64,000 nt of DNA from Arthrobacter cheniae (GCF_003602275.1 NZ_QZVT01000011.1:24767-88766); one strand, 5' to 3'; counted from the first letter of the stretch, positions 37,233 through 47,632 are shown. The notes: generated by a model from the sequence alone, not told the origin. Numbers and translations: made by a program.

Positions 37233-38477
37233 GTGGCACCGAAGAAAGTACTTGCCGTGGTGTTGGCAGGCGGAGAAGGTAAGCGGCTCATGCCTCTGAC
37301 CGCGGACAGGGCCAAACCGGCCGTACCCTTCGCGGGGAGCTATCGGCTCATAGATTTCGCGTTATCCAACCTCGTGAACTCCGGCTACCTTCAGATCGTG
37401 GTACTGACGCAGTACAAGTCCCACAGCCTCGACCGGCACATCTCCGAGACCTGGCGGATGTCCACCCAGCTGCGCAACTACATCGCGTCCGTCCCGGCCC
37501 AGCAGCGCCGTGGCAAGAGCTGGTTCCTCGGCAGCGCGAACGCCATCTACCAGTCCCTGAACCTCATTCACGACGCGCAGCCCGACATCGTCGTCGTGAT
37601 CGGCGCCGACCACGTGTACCGCATGGACTTCGCGCAGATGGTCGACGCCCACGTGAAGAGCGGTGCGTCCGTGAGCGTCGCGGCCGTCCGCCAGCCCATG
37701 AACCTCGTGGACCAGTTCGGCGTGATCGAGGTGGATCAGAGCGATCCGGGACGCATCGCCGCGTTCGTCGAGAAGCCGGACTCCACGCCCGGCCTGCCTG
37801 ACGACCCGAACAGCTTCCTGGCCTCGATGGGCAACTACGTCTTCACGACGGACGCGCTCGTGAAGGCCCTCGAGGACGACGCCGCGCGCCTGGACACGAA
37901 GCACGACATGGGCGGGGACATCATCCCCTACTTCGTGGAGCGCAACGACGCGGCGGTGTACGACTTCACGCAGAACGACATCCCTGGCGCCACGGACCGG
38001 GACCGCCAGTACTGGCGCGACGTCGGCACCATGGACTCGTACTACGACGCGAACATGGACCTCATCTCGCCGCTGCCGCTGTTCAACCTGTACAACTTGC
38101 AGTGGCCCATCTACACGCGCCAGAGCGTCTCGCCGCCGGCCAAGTTCGTGCGCAGCTCCTCCGGGAAGTCGGGCGAGGCCCACGACTCGATCGTCTCCGC
38201 CGGTGTAGTCGTGTCCGGTGGAGCCGTCCAGAGCTCCGTGCTGGCGACGGACGTGTTCATCGCGGAATCGGCCGAGGTCACCGGGTCCGTCCTGCTCGAC
38301 AAGGTGAACGTCGGCGCGGGCGCCGTGGTCCGGCGGGCCATCGTCGACAAGAACGTCCGGATCCCGCCCGGGGCGCGCATCGGGGTGGACGCCGAGCTCG
38401 ACCGCCGGCGGGGCTTCGCCGTCACGGAGTCGGGCCTGACCATCATCAGCAAGGGCCAGGTCATCGAGCCCGGCTGA
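37233..38477 (+). CDS. glgC: Glucose-1-phosphate adenylyltransferase
   Basis: 414 residues from GTG 37233 (GGGGGG ribosome site 7 nt upstream). Makes ADP-glucose for glycogen/maltosyl synthesis. Motifs: [20 protein letters not shown] (nucleotide loop), FVGS-type allosteric N-terminus replaced by [27 protein letters not shown] (catalytic Asp), [23 protein letters not shown], and C-terminal left-handed beta-helix repeats ([20 protein letters not shown]). An upstream in-frame extension exists but lacks a ribosome site. It ends before a perfect 38-bp terminator. Confidence 0.95.
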   Translation: MAPKKVLAVVLAGGEGKRLMPLTADRAKPAVPFAGSYRLIDFALSNLVNSGYLQIVVLTQYKSHSLDRHISETWRMSTQLRNYIASVPAQQRRGKSWFLGSANAIYQSLNLIHDAQPDIVVVIGADHVYRMDFAQMVDAHVKSGASVSVAAVRQPMNLVDQFGVIEVDQSDPGRIAAFVEKPDSTPGLPDDPNSFLASMGNYVFTTDALVKALEDDAARLDTKHDMGGDIIPYFVERNDAAVYDFTQNDIPGATDRDRQYWRDVGTMDSYYDANMDLISPLPLFNLYNLQWPIYTRQSVSPPAKFVRSSSGKSGEAHDSIVSAGVVVSGGAVQSSVLATDVFIAESAEVTGSVLLDKVNVGAGAVVRRAIVDKNVRIPPGARIGVDAELDRRRGFAVTESGLTIISKGQVIEPG

Positions 38478-38492
38478 GGCGGCATCCGATCC

Positions 38493-38530
38493 ACGACAAA
38501 GGCCCCGGCACGTGCCGGGGCCTTTGTCGT
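38493..38530. terminator. Bidirectional terminator after glgC
   Basis: A perfect 38-nt palindrome: ACGACAAAGGCCCCGGCAC followed by its exact reverse complement. T-rich ends on both strands let it serve glgC and the relic gene at 38541 alike. Confidence 0.85.
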
Positions 38531-38540
38531 CACGAGCGCC

Positions 38541-38816
38541 TCAGGCCAGGCGGGTGATGGCCGCCGTGACGTTGAGCGTCAACCCTCCGCCGCCGGACAG
38601 GATGCCTTTCAGGGGCGACACGTCGCGGTAGTCGCGCCCGTGGGCCACCGAGACGTGGAAGTCGCCGACGGGTCCGCTGTTGGTCGGATCCTCGCCGCGC
38701 CACTCGCCGTTGCGCGCGTCGGTCTGCACTCCCGTGGCGCCCTGCACGTAGTCCATCTGCGTCCTCGGCCAGTCGAGGACGGCGCGTGCTGCCCCGTGCG
38801 GAACGTGCCGATACAT
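38541..38816 (-). pseudogene. C-terminal remnant of a transglutaminase-like protein
   Basis: The last about 50 residues (WRGEDPTNSGPVGDFHVSVA, then HGRDYRDVSPLKGILSGGGG) match the ending of bacterial transglutaminase-like proteases, including the catalytic Asp of the DPTN motif. The Cys- and His-bearing parts that should precede it are missing; upstream sequence (YRHVPHGAARAVLDW) is unrelated. The terminator just beyond its stop looks original. A deletion has probably removed the first 80% of the gene. Confidence 0.7.
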
Positions 38817-38911
38817 GGACGGTCACGCGGACACAGGTCGCGTCGACGTGCCTGAAACGAAGCGACGGGTACCCGGATCGGCGGCTGCCGGGGGCGTGGT
38901 TGAATGGCCCG

Positions 38912-41521
38912 ATGGAGAACGAGAACCTGCGCCGCGACGAGGCGGCCGCCCGTTCGGCGCTGTTGGAGACCGAGAGCTACACCGTCGAACTGGATCTTTC
39001 CCAGGCGCGTGATGCCCGTGCGCGCAGCTACCGGACCACCAGCACCGTGGTCTTCACCTGCCGGCGGCCCGGCGGTGGGACCTTCCTCGACTTCATCGGT
39101 GACGTCACCGCTGTGGAGCTGAACGGCAGGACCCTCGACCCTTCCGCCGTCAGCGACGGTGCCCGGATCCACCTGCACGACCTCGCCGCAGGGAACACCG
39201 TGGTGGTGACCGGTCAGGCCCTCTACAGTTCCAGCGGGGAGGGGCTACACCGGTTCGTCGATCCCGTGGACGACGAGACCTACCTGTACACGCAGTACGA
39301 GCCGGCCGATGCCCGCCGTGTCTTCGCGAACTTCGAGCAGCCGGACCTGAAGGCCTCGTTCTCCTTCAGCGTCCTCGCCCCCAGCGACTGGACGGTTGCC
39401 TCGAACGGGATCGAGACCAGCGTGGAACCGGTCGGAGAGCCGGGTGCCCGCACGTCGCGGTGGGTCTTCGCACCGACGCGCCGGATCTCGACCTACATCA
39501 CCACTGTGCTCGCCGGGCCGTACCACCGGGAGACCGACACCTGGACGGGCGGGGCCGGGACCGCGGGCGAAGGCCTCGAGGTGCCCCTGGCCCTCTACTG
39601 CCGCCGTTCACTCGCCCCGTCCTTCGACGCACCGGAGATCTTCGACACCACGAAGCGCGGCCTCGAATTCTTCCATGGCGTCTTCGACTACCCCTACCCC
39701 TTCGGCAAGTACGACCAGGCCTTCGTGCCGGAGTACAACCTCGGCGCCATGGAGAATCCGGGGCTCGTGACCTTCACGGAGAACTACGTGTTCCAGTCCG
39801 CCGTCACGGACGCCCAGCGCGAGGGCCGGGCGAACACGATCCTCCACGAGATGGCGCACATGTGGTTCGGTGACCTCGTGACGATGACGTGGTGGGACGA
39901 CCTCTGGCTGAAGGAGTCCTTCGCGGACTACATGGGCGCCCTCGCCCTCGCCGAAGCCACCCGCTGGCGCACCTCGTGGGTCAGCTTCGCCAATCGACGG
40001 AAAGCGTGGGCCTACGTGCAGGACCAGCTTCCGACGACGCACCCGATCGTCGCGAACATCCCGGACCTCGAAGCGGCAAAGCAGAACTTCGACGGCATCA
40101 CCTACGCCAAGGGCGCCTCGGTGCTGAAGCAGCTCGTGGCGTTCGTCGGCCGTGATGCCTTCACCGCCGCCGCACGCCAGTACTTCCGAAAGCACGAATA
40201 CGGCAATACGACCCTCATGGACCTGCTCGACGTGCTGACCGACGCGACAGGGCAGGACCTCACGGCCTGGTCGCAGTCCTGGCTGCAGACCTCCGGCGTG
40301 CCGTCCCTGAGGGCAGAGGTCACGGTCGACGGGAGCGCGTACGGTGGCGTGGCACTCGTGCAGGACGCTGTCGACCCGGTGACAGGCCTCGACGAGCCCC
40401 GCCCCCACCGGATCCGTGTCGGGCTCTACACGTTCGACGCCGACGGTTGGCTGGTCCGATCCGCATCGGAGGCCGTGACCGTCACGGGCGGACGCACGCT
40501 CGTACCGGCGCTGACGGGCAGGAGGCAGCCCGATCTGCTCCTCGTCAATGACGACGATCTCACCTACGCCAAGCTCTCCTTCGACGACCGGTCCCTCTCG
40601 ACGCTTCTGACCTCTATCCACCGTCTGAAGGATCCGCTTGCTCGCGCCACCTGCCTCACCGCCCTGTGGTCGAGCACCAGGGATGCCGCCCTGCCGGTCC
40701 ATGCCTACCTCGATGCCGTGATGCTCGCCGCACCCGCGGAGACGGGCGTCGGCGTCCTTCAGGTCCTGCTGGCGAATGCGCGGACCGCGGTCGAGAGCTT
40801 CGCCCCTGCGGTGGCACGCGCCGCTCTGCGCGAGCGGGTGGGGAACTTCCTGTGGGACGGGCTTCGCGGCGCCGACGAAGGGTCCGACCACCAGCTCGCC
40901 TGGGCCAGGGCGCTGGCGGCCGCAGCGCGCACCGCACCGCGCCCCGCGGACCACCTGCGCGCTCTGCTCGACGGCGACGACAACGTCAGCGGGCTGCGGC
41001 TCGACGCCGAACTCCGCTGGTTCTTCCTGCAGGGGCTCGCAGCCCAGCAGCGTGTACTCCCGGGTGAACTCGAGGCGGAGAGGATCGCGGACGCTACGGC
41101 GTCCGGCAGGGTCGGTTTCACGCTGGCGTCAGCGGCGATTCCGGATGCCGCGATCAAGAAAGCCACCTGGGAGGAGGCCGTCCACGGTACGCGCCTGTCG
41201 AACGAACTCCTCAGTGCCGCGATCGAGGGCTTCATGCTGGGTTCGCGGAACCTGATCGGCCAGTACGAGGAACCCTACTTCCAGGCGATCCGCGGCGTAT
41301 GGGCGACCCGCGGCATAGAGATGGCCGGCAGGATCGTCCGGGGCCTGTACCCGGGCCGCCAGGACCTCGACGGAGAACCCGCGGACCACCCCGTCGTCGT
41401 GCGGACGGATGACTGGCTGCAAGCCAACGCCGATGCCCCGGCCGCACTCCGCCGCATCATCCTCGAGGAGCGGGACCATCTCGTGCGTGCCCTGACCGCT
41501 CAGGCTCAGGGCACGCGGTAG
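38912..41521 (+). CDS. pepN: Aminopeptidase N (M1 family)
   Basis: 869 residues from ATG 38912. Zinc aminopeptidase of actinobacterial Lys-specific type. GAMEN exopeptidase motif in YNLGAMENPGLVTF; zinc site HEMAHMWFGDLVTMTWWDDL with the third ligand Glu in LKESFADYMG; a Tyr after QNFDGITYAKGASVLKQLVA. The C-terminal half is the helical ERAP1-like domain. No signal peptide, so cytoplasmic. Its last 16 nt overlap the convergent lplA gene. Confidence 0.94.
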   Translation: MENENLRRDEAAARSALLETESYTVELDLSQARDARARSYRTTSTVVFTCRRPGGGTFLDFIGDVTAVELNGRTLDPSAVSDGARIHLHDLAAGNTVVVTGQALYSSSGEGLHRFVDPVDDETYLYTQYEPADARRVFANFEQPDLKASFSFSVLAPSDWTVASNGIETSVEPVGEPGARTSRWVFAPTRRISTYITTVLAGPYHRETDTWTGGAGTAGEGLEVPLALYCRRSLAPSFDAPEIFDTTKRGLEFFHGVFDYPYPFGKYDQAFVPEYNLGAMENPGLVTFTENYVFQSAVTDAQREGRANTILHEMAHMWFGDLVTMTWWDDLWLKESFADYMGALALAEATRWRTSWVSFANRRKAWAYVQDQLPTTHPIVANIPDLEAAKQNFDGITYAKGASVLKQLVAFVGRDAFTAAARQYFRKHEYGNTTLMDLLDVLTDATGQDLTAWSQSWLQTSGVPSLRAEVTVDGSAYGGVALVQDAVDPVTGLDEPRPHRIRVGLYTFDADGWLVRSASEAVTVTGGRTLVPALTGRRQPDLLLVNDDDLTYAKLSFDDRSLSTLLTSIHRLKDPLARATCLTALWSSTRDAALPVHAYLDAVMLAAPAETGVGVLQVLLANARTAVESFAPAVARAALRERVGNFLWDGLRGADEGSDHQLAWARALAAAARTAPRPADHLRALLDGDDNVSGLRLDAELRWFFLQGLAAQQRVLPGELEAERIADATASGRVGFTLASAAIPDAAIKKATWEEAVHGTRLSNELLSAAIEGFMLGSRNLIGQYEEPYFQAIRGVWATRGIEMAGRIVRGLYPGRQDLDGEPADHPVVVRTDDWLQANADAPAALRRIILEERDHLVRALTAQAQGTR

Positions 41522-42582
41522 AGCCACTCGTCCGTGCCGAACTTCCGCTCCACCAGGTCTTCGGCGCGGCGGAGCTCATCCTCCGACAGGGTGGCGTCGA
41601 CGGCGCCGAAGCGTTGACGGAAGGTCGAGATCATCACCTCGATGATCTCCTCGCGCGTCCTGCCGGTCTGCCGACGCAGGGGGTCCACGCGCTTCTTGGC
41701 GCTCCTGGTGCCCTTGTCCGACATCTTCTCCTTGCCGATGCGCAGTACCTCGAGCATCTTGTCCGCGTCGATGTCGTAGCTCATGGTCACGTGGTGCAGC
41801 ATGCCGCCGTTGGCGAGGCGTTTCTGCGCGGCTCCGCCGATCTTCCCGACCTCCGTCGCGATGTCGTTGAGTGGCTGGTACCAGGCACTGATGCCGAGCC
41901 GCTCCAGCGCTTCCAGGATCCAGGCATCGAGGAAGGGGTAGGACTCGGCGAAGCTCAAGCCGTCCACGAGGGACTGCGGGACGTAGATGGAGTAGGTGAT
42001 GGCGTTGCCGTGCTCCATGAACATGGCTCCTCCCCCGCTGATCCGCCGCACGACTGTCACGCCGTGCCGCTCCACGCCTCTCTGGTCCACCTCGTTCCGC
42101 ACAGATTGGAAGCTGCCGATCACCACGGACGGTGACTGCCACTCCCAGAACCTGATCGTCGGGTTGCGTGCACCCGCTCCGACGTCGTGCGTGAGGACCT
42201 CGTCCATGGCGACATGCATGGGAGTGGACAGCGGCGTCGGAGGGATGATCTTCCACTCGTGGTCCGCGAAGCCCGTAGCCCTGCCGAGCGCCCGCCGGAC
42301 GGCTGTCGCGATGGCTCCCGCGGAGAAGCCGAACAGGACGACCGAGGGATCGAGGCGGGCCGTGACGGCAGCCGCGATCTCGCCCGGCGCGGTATCGGCG
42401 GGCAGCCCCTCTAGTGCGTCATTGATGTCGAGCAGGGCCTCGTCCGGCTCGAGGAAGAAGTCCCCGTTGACGGAGACATCGACCATGCGCCCGTCCCGTA
42501 TGGAGAGGTCCACGGCAGTGAGCTTCCCGCCGGGCGTCTTGAACTCGCCATGCAGGCGATCCGTGTCCGATTCCTGTTCCAT
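41506..42582 (-). CDS. lplA: Lipoate-protein ligase A, accessory domain at the N-terminus
   Basis: 358 residues, AAGGAGG ribosome site. Residues 1 to about 75 (FKTPGGKLTAVDLSIRDG, VNGDFFLEPDEALLDINDAL) look like the small accessory domain that in E. coli LplA is C-terminal. The catalytic biotin/lipoate ligase domain follows: IRFWEWQSPSVVIGSFQS, RRISGGGAMFMEHGNAITYS and the Lys-bearing EVGKIGGAAQKRLANGGMLHH. The domain order is therefore permuted. It attaches lipoate to E2 and H proteins using ATP. Convergent overlap with pepN. Confidence 0.87.
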   Translation of the reverse strand: MEQESDTDRLHGEFKTPGGKLTAVDLSIRDGRMVDVSVNGDFFLEPDEALLDINDALEGLPADTAPGEIAAAVTARLDPSVVLFGFSAGAIATAVRRALGRATGFADHEWKIIPPTPLSTPMHVAMDEVLTHDVGAGARNPTIRFWEWQSPSVVIGSFQSVRNEVDQRGVERHGVTVVRRISGGGAMFMEHGNAITYSIYVPQSLVDGLSFAESYPFLDAWILEALERLGISAWYQPLNDIATEVGKIGGAAQKRLANGGMLHHVTMSYDIDADKMLEVLRIGKEKMSDKGTRSAKKRVDPLRRQTGRTREEIIEVMISTFRQRFGAVDATLSEDELRRAEDLVERKFGTDEWLYRVP

Positions 42583-42651
42583 GCTGCGGACCTCCTTGGT
42601 GCCGACCCGCTGCGGGTTACGGCCTTGTGCGCGTGTTCGGTGCGTTAAGCG

Positions 42652-42684
42652 GGAAAAGCCACGCCGGAGCGGCGTGGCTTTTCC
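42652..42684 (-). terminator. Terminator of rpmE2
   Basis: Perfect 14-bp stem GGAAAAGCCACGCC / GGCGTGGCTTTTCC with loop GGAGC; the T-rich arm closes the transcript on the minus strand. It lies 52 bp past the rpmE2 stop. Confidence 0.8.
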
Positions 42685-42735
42685 TGAAGGATGGAGCGCG
42701 TGCGCCCGTGTGTCCTGCGGTGTGAAAGAACGGGA

Positions 42736-42993
42736 CTACTTCTTGCCGCCGAAGCCCTTGAAGCGGGCGTTGAAGCGCTCGACGCGCCCGGCGGAGTCCA
42801 TGATGCGCTGCTTGCCCGTGTAGAACGGGTGCGACTCCGAGGAGATCTCGACCTCGATGAGGGGGTAGGTGTTTCCGTCTTCCCACTCGATGGTCTTGGC
42901 TGAGCCGACCGTCGACTTGGTCAGGAACGCCTGGTCGGAGGCCAGGTCGCGAAACACGACGGGCTGGTACTTGGGGTGGATATCAGACTTCAC
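42736..42993 (-). CDS. rpmE2: Ribosomal protein bL31 type B
   Basis: 85 residues from GTG 42993. Type B (C-minus) L31: starts [17 protein letters not shown], contains [19 protein letters not shown], and has no cysteine zinc ribbon. Such copies usually replace the zinc-binding form under zinc limitation via Zur, but I see no clear Zur box upstream. The 5' leader contains a stable hairpin (43012-43031) and a TTGACA at 43070-43065. Confidence 0.95.
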   Translation of the reverse strand: MKSDIHPKYQPVVFRDLASDQAFLTKSTVGSAKTIEWEDGNTYPLIEVEISSESHPFYTGKQRIMDSAGRVERFNARFKGFGGKK

Positions 42994-43011
42994 GGGACTA
43001 CCTTCTCTGGT

Positions 43012-43031
43012 TGCCTGGATTTTGCCAGGCA
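43012..43031 (-). ncRNA. Hairpin in the rpmE2 leader, candidate L31 leader
   Basis: TGCCTGG / CCAGGCA stem around a 6-nt loop, 19 nt upstream of the start codon. L31 leader RNAs, including an actinobacterial class, are known and bind the protein for autoregulation. I cannot test this one against the covariance model, so the label is tentative. Confidence 0.4.
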
Positions 43032-43092
43032 CGGGGGGTACGAAAGGGTGGCAATTGTGCCAGCTGTCAATACTAGCGCAGCCGCACCTGCG

Positions 43093-43920
43093 TCACGAAA
43101 TAGCAGCTGCGTCGGCGTCGTACCGGCACTCCCAGAACGCGACCGCGGCTGCTGCCGCGACATTCAGCGAGTCGACGCCGCCGTGCATGGGAATGGTCAG
43201 GGCTACGTCCACCTCGGCAAGGGCGCCGGAGCTGAGACCGTTGCCCTCGGTGCCGAGCAGCAGGGCGAGCCGCTCGTGCCGTTGCGCGGGGAATGCTCCG
43301 AGTGGAACTGCTCCGGGGACGAGCGCAAGGGCGGCAAGGGTGAAGCCCGCTGCCCGGACCATGGCGAGCTCGCCGGGCCAGGACGTGAGCCTCACCCAGG
43401 GCACCTGGAAGACGCTGCCCATGCTTACACGGACGGCCCGTCGGTACAGCGGATCGGCACTGCGCGGGCTGACCAGGACGGCGTCGATACCGAGCGCAGC
43501 CGCCGAGCGGAAGACGGCTCCGAGGTTGGTGTGGTCCACCATGTCCTCGATCACGGCAACACGGCGTGCGCCGGCGAGGACCTCCGTCAGGGGGCGAGGG
43601 TCCGGCCGCTGCATGGCGGCGAGAGCGCCACGGTGGAGGCGGAAGCCGGTGATCACTTCGAGGGTGGCCTCCGGCGCCACGAAGGCCGGGACGGAAGGGA
43701 ACCGTGCGATGACGTCGTCGAGGTCGGGCAGCCATTTCGGCGCCAGCAGGAAGGATCGCGGCGCGTGCCCGGCGTCGATCGCACGCCGCAGCACTTTGGG
43801 ACTCTCTGCGATGTAGAGCCCCTCGGCGGGCTCCTTGGCCAGCCGCAGCTGGACGTCCGTCAGGTTTCGGTAGTCCGACAGGCGGGGATCATCGGCCGAG
43901 TCGAGGTGTACGAGCGGCAT
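43093..43920 (-). CDS. SpoU/TrmH-family 2'-O-ribose RNA methyltransferase
   Basis: 275 residues. N-terminal substrate-binding domain (EGLYIAESPKVLRRAIDAGH), then a trefoil-knot SPOUT domain with motif 1 VAVIEDMVDHTNLGAVFRSA (catalytic Arg/Asn), motif 2 LALLLGTEGNGLS and motif 3 IPMHGGVDSLNVAAAAAVA. Whether it acts on 23S rRNA or tRNA is not decidable. Divergent promoters are not obvious; 43 bp separate it from the ABC gene, which may be upstream in the same operon. Confidence 0.9.
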   Translation of the reverse strand: MPLVHLDSADDPRLSDYRNLTDVQLRLAKEPAEGLYIAESPKVLRRAIDAGHAPRSFLLAPKWLPDLDDVIARFPSVPAFVAPEATLEVITGFRLHRGALAAMQRPDPRPLTEVLAGARRVAVIEDMVDHTNLGAVFRSAAALGIDAVLVSPRSADPLYRRAVRVSMGSVFQVPWVRLTSWPGELAMVRAAGFTLAALALVPGAVPLGAFPAQRHERLALLLGTEGNGLSSGALAEVDVALTIPMHGGVDSLNVAAAAAVAFWECRYDADAAAIS

Positions 43921-43963
43921 CAGGCCGCCCCTGCCGCTGCCGAGCGGCCGTCAGGGGCGGAGA

Positions 43964-44749
43964 TCACGCCCGGGCGACCGCGCTGTAGCGACCGTTCTCC
44001 TCGGTGACCTTGAGGGCGACGTCGAAGGCAGCGCTCAGGTTCTCTTCGGTGAGGACGACGCCGATCGGACCGGCGGACACCATCTTTCCGTCACGCAGCA
44101 GCAGGGCGTGGGTGAATCCGGGCGGCACTTCCTCGAGGTGATGGGTGACCAGCACCATTGCGGGCGCATCCTCGTCGCGGGCGAGTTCCGTCAGCCGCTT
44201 CACGAGGTCCTCCCGCCCCGCGAGGTCGAGCCCGGCTGCGGGCTCGTCCAGGAGAAGGAGTTCCGGATCGGCCATGAGGGCCCGGGCGATCTGCACGCGC
44301 TTCCGCTCACCCTCGCTCAGCGAGCCGAAGGGGCGATTCATGAACCGGGACATGCCCCACGTGTCCAGCAGCCGGAAGGCGCGGCGCTCGTCGAGACGCT
44401 CGTACTGCTCGCGCCATCGGCCGGTGACACCGTAGGAGGCGGTGACGACGACGTTCAGGACGGTTTCGTGGTCCGGTACCTGCGACGCGAGCGCCGCCGA
44501 GGCCAGCCCGATGCGTGGGCGGAGTTCGAAGACGTCCACGGCGCCCATGACCTCGTCGAGGATCCCGACGACGCCGCGAGTGGGATGCAGGCGTGCACCC
44601 GCGAGCTGGAGCAGGGTGGTCTTGCCCGCTCCGTTGGGTCCCATGACCACCCAGCGCTCCCCCGCGCCGACCTGCCAGTCGATCTCGTCGAGAAGGGTCT
44701 TGCCGCCCCTGATGAGGCTCACGCCTGCCAGTTCCAGAACGTTCCACAT
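43964..44749 (-). CDS. ABC transporter ATP-binding protein (ModF/YlmA type)
   Basis: 261 residues from ATG 44749. Single nucleotide-binding domain: Walker A GPNGAGKTTLLQLAG, signature GSLSEGERKRVQIARAL, Walker B LLLLDEPAAGLDLAG, and switch His in VLVTHHLEEVPPGF. No permease lies next to it. The family (YlmA) often stands alone as here, so the partner and substrate are unknown. A TAGTGT box ends 8 nt before the ATG, close to leaderless spacing. Confidence 0.83.
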   Translation of the reverse strand: MWNVLELAGVSLIRGGKTLLDEIDWQVGAGERWVVMGPNGAGKTTLLQLAGARLHPTRGVVGILDEVMGAVDVFELRPRIGLASAALASQVPDHETVLNVVVTASYGVTGRWREQYERLDERRAFRLLDTWGMSRFMNRPFGSLSEGERKRVQIARALMADPELLLLDEPAAGLDLAGREDLVKRLTELARDEDAPAMVLVTHHLEEVPPGFTHALLLRDGKMVSAGPIGVVLTEENLSAAFDVALKVTEENGRYSAVARA

Positions 44750-44958
44750 GGTTCTAGACACTAGGCTAAGGAGCGGCTCCGTGGCGAAACCGCCGAACCT
44801 GCGAGGCCGGTCTTCCGTGGCGTTGATCGCCCCCGCCGGGTTGATCCGAAGCAGCGGGTGTCGGACGAGGAGCGTTGGCATCGTCGACGTCACGAACCGT
44901 TCTACGTCGATCACCACAGCAGACGACGCCGACAGCGGCGCAGACAGGGAGCATACGC

Positions 44959-45843
44959 ATGTCGGTAGACACGAGGGTGGTCGCATTCGCGCCGAAGCTC
45001 GACGATGGCCACCGGAACCAGCTGGTGACCGCCCTGAACGAGTTCGGCGCCGCCATCAGGAACGAAGCTTTTCAGCGATCGCCGACCTACGACACCCTGA
45101 CCCTGGACCTGCGCCTCTCCACCGGGCCCGACGTCCTGCGCTCGGTCCTGACGGCCTGGAGTTCCTCCAGCGGGATCAACGCTGCCGTCGTACCGGCACC
45201 GGTCTACCTGCCCGGCCCCAAGCTGCTGATCATGGACGTGGACTCGACGCTCATCAAGCAGGAGGTCATCGAACTGCTCGCCGCGCATGCCGGGCGGGAG
45301 GCGGAGGTGGCCGCAGTGACGGAGGCAGCCATGCGCGGCGAACTCGACTTCACCCAATCCCTGCACCATCGGGTTCGCGCTCTCAAAGGCCTGCCGGCGT
45401 CCGTGATCGACGAGGTGGTCGGCCGGATCGAGCTGAGCGACGGTGCGGAACTGCTCGTCGCGGCCTATCTTGATGCCGGGCACACCGTCGGCGTCGTATC
45501 CGGCGGTTTCTCGCAGGTACTGGGACCGCTGGCGGCGCGACTCCGTCTGTCCTTCGCACGCGCGAACGATCTCGAGATCGAGGACGGCGTCCTCACCGGT
45601 CGCGTGTCCGGTGCCGTCGTCGATCGCCGCGAGAAGGAGCGGGTGCTCCGGGCCGAGGCCGATCGCGCGGGTGTGGACCTGTCCTCGACGATCGCCGTGG
45701 GCGACGGCGCGAACGACCTCGACATGCTGGCGGCGGCGGGGCTCGGCGTGGCCTTCAACGCCAAACCCGCCGTCCGGGCAGCCTCGGACGCCGCGCTCGA
45801 CCTGCCGGACCTCGACGTCGTCCGCCATTTCGCCGGTCTCTGA
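44959..45843 (+). CDS. serB: Phosphoserine phosphatase
   Basis: 294 residues from ATG 44959 (CAGGGAG upstream). Last step of serine synthesis. The N-terminal about 85 residues form a divergent ACT-like region; the HAD core has LLIMDVDSTLIKQEVIE (nucleophile), GVVSGGFSQVL (Ser motif II), RREKERVLRAEA and IAVGDGANDLDML (metal Asp). This DVDST variant is typical of SerB. Sits alone between genes on the opposite strand. Confidence 0.94.
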   Translation: MSVDTRVVAFAPKLDDGHRNQLVTALNEFGAAIRNEAFQRSPTYDTLTLDLRLSTGPDVLRSVLTAWSSSSGINAAVVPAPVYLPGPKLLIMDVDSTLIKQEVIELLAAHAGREAEVAAVTEAAMRGELDFTQSLHHRVRALKGLPASVIDEVVGRIELSDGAELLVAAYLDAGHTVGVVSGGFSQVLGPLAARLRLSFARANDLEIEDGVLTGRVSGAVVDRREKERVLRAEADRAGVDLSSTIAVGDGANDLDMLAAAGLGVAFNAKPAVRAASDAALDLPDLDVVRHFAGL

Positions 45844-45947
45844 CCTATCGCGCAGGCCCTCCTGCCTCGGATCGTCCGCCCTGGACCGTCCCGCCCTGTA
45901 CCGTTCGCGAGGCAGGACTGCGGGACGCGCAGCGTCTCCGGCCCGGA

Positions 45948-46697
45948 TCAGCTCTTGGCGATGAAGTCCTCGGCACCGCCCACGTACTCGGTGTGGCCGG
46001 TCGGGACATCGGCCGTCGCCATCCTCACGATCTCGGTGGCGAATTCCGCCACCGAGTAGAGGCGCCCCGCCTCCTGGCGGCGGGCCTCGATGGCGCCGGG
46101 GGTGGCGCGATCGAGCAGGGTCGCCGTGACCGTGCCCTCGATCATGTCGCCGGAGACGACGACGAGGGAGATGCCCTTCTCGTCGAGTCGGGGGATCAGG
46201 TCCCGCAGTGCGTCCTCACCGGCCCGCTTGCTGCGGGCGACCGGCTCGTAGGCCTCCATCGTCTCGACCTTCTCGATGAAGTGCGCCTGGTGGCTCGTGA
46301 TGAACAAGACGCGTGAGCCGGACGGCATGACATCGGCGGCAGCCGTGAGCATGGCGACCTGTGCGTCGCGGTTGAGGCGAAGGGCGTAGTCCTCGCCCAT
46401 CGACGTCTCCATGCCGCCCGAGGCGTTGAGCACCAGCAGGTTCAGCCCCCCGAAGGTCGAGACGGCCGCATCGACGAGCGCGGCCGGACCCTCCGGCGTG
46501 GTCAGGTCCGCGCCGACCGCGACGGCCTTGCCACCCGCAGCCTCGATGCCCGCTACGACCTTGTTGGCGCGGGGCGCCTTCTGGCGGTAGTTGACGACGA
46601 CCGCGGCGCCCTGCGCTGCGAGCAGCTGCGCGACATCGGCGCCGATGCCCCTGGATGATCCGGTGACGATTGCTGTGGTTCCCTCGAGGGTGGCCAT
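45948..46697 (-). CDS. SDR-family oxidoreductase
   Basis: 249 residues. Rossmann NAD(P) motif TGSSRGIGADVAQ, NASGG in LLVLNASGGMETSM, and a catalytic-region VLFITSHQAHFIEKVETMEA segment, in which the usual Y-x-x-x-K reads YEPVARSK. Closest in style to SDR proteins of unknown substrate that follow fabG in Actinobacteria. AAGGAG precedes the ATG; 77 bp after the fabG stop, probably the same operon. Confidence 0.82.
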   Translation of the reverse strand: MATLEGTTAIVTGSSRGIGADVAQLLAAQGAAVVVNYRQKAPRANKVVAGIEAAGGKAVAVGADLTTPEGPAALVDAAVSTFGGLNLLVLNASGGMETSMGEDYALRLNRDAQVAMLTAAADVMPSGSRVLFITSHQAHFIEKVETMEAYEPVARSKRAGEDALRDLIPRLDEKGISLVVVSGDMIEGTVTATLLDRATPGAIEARRQEAGRLYSVAEFATEIVRMATADVPTGHTEYVGGAEDFIAKS

Positions 46698-46774
46698 GGT
46701 GCTCCTTGGGGTGGGGGTTGGAGTGGAGAGTTGCAGTGCTGGGAGAAGATCGCGCGGGATGGCGAGGCGGTGCC

Positions 46775-47632
<858 letters not shown>

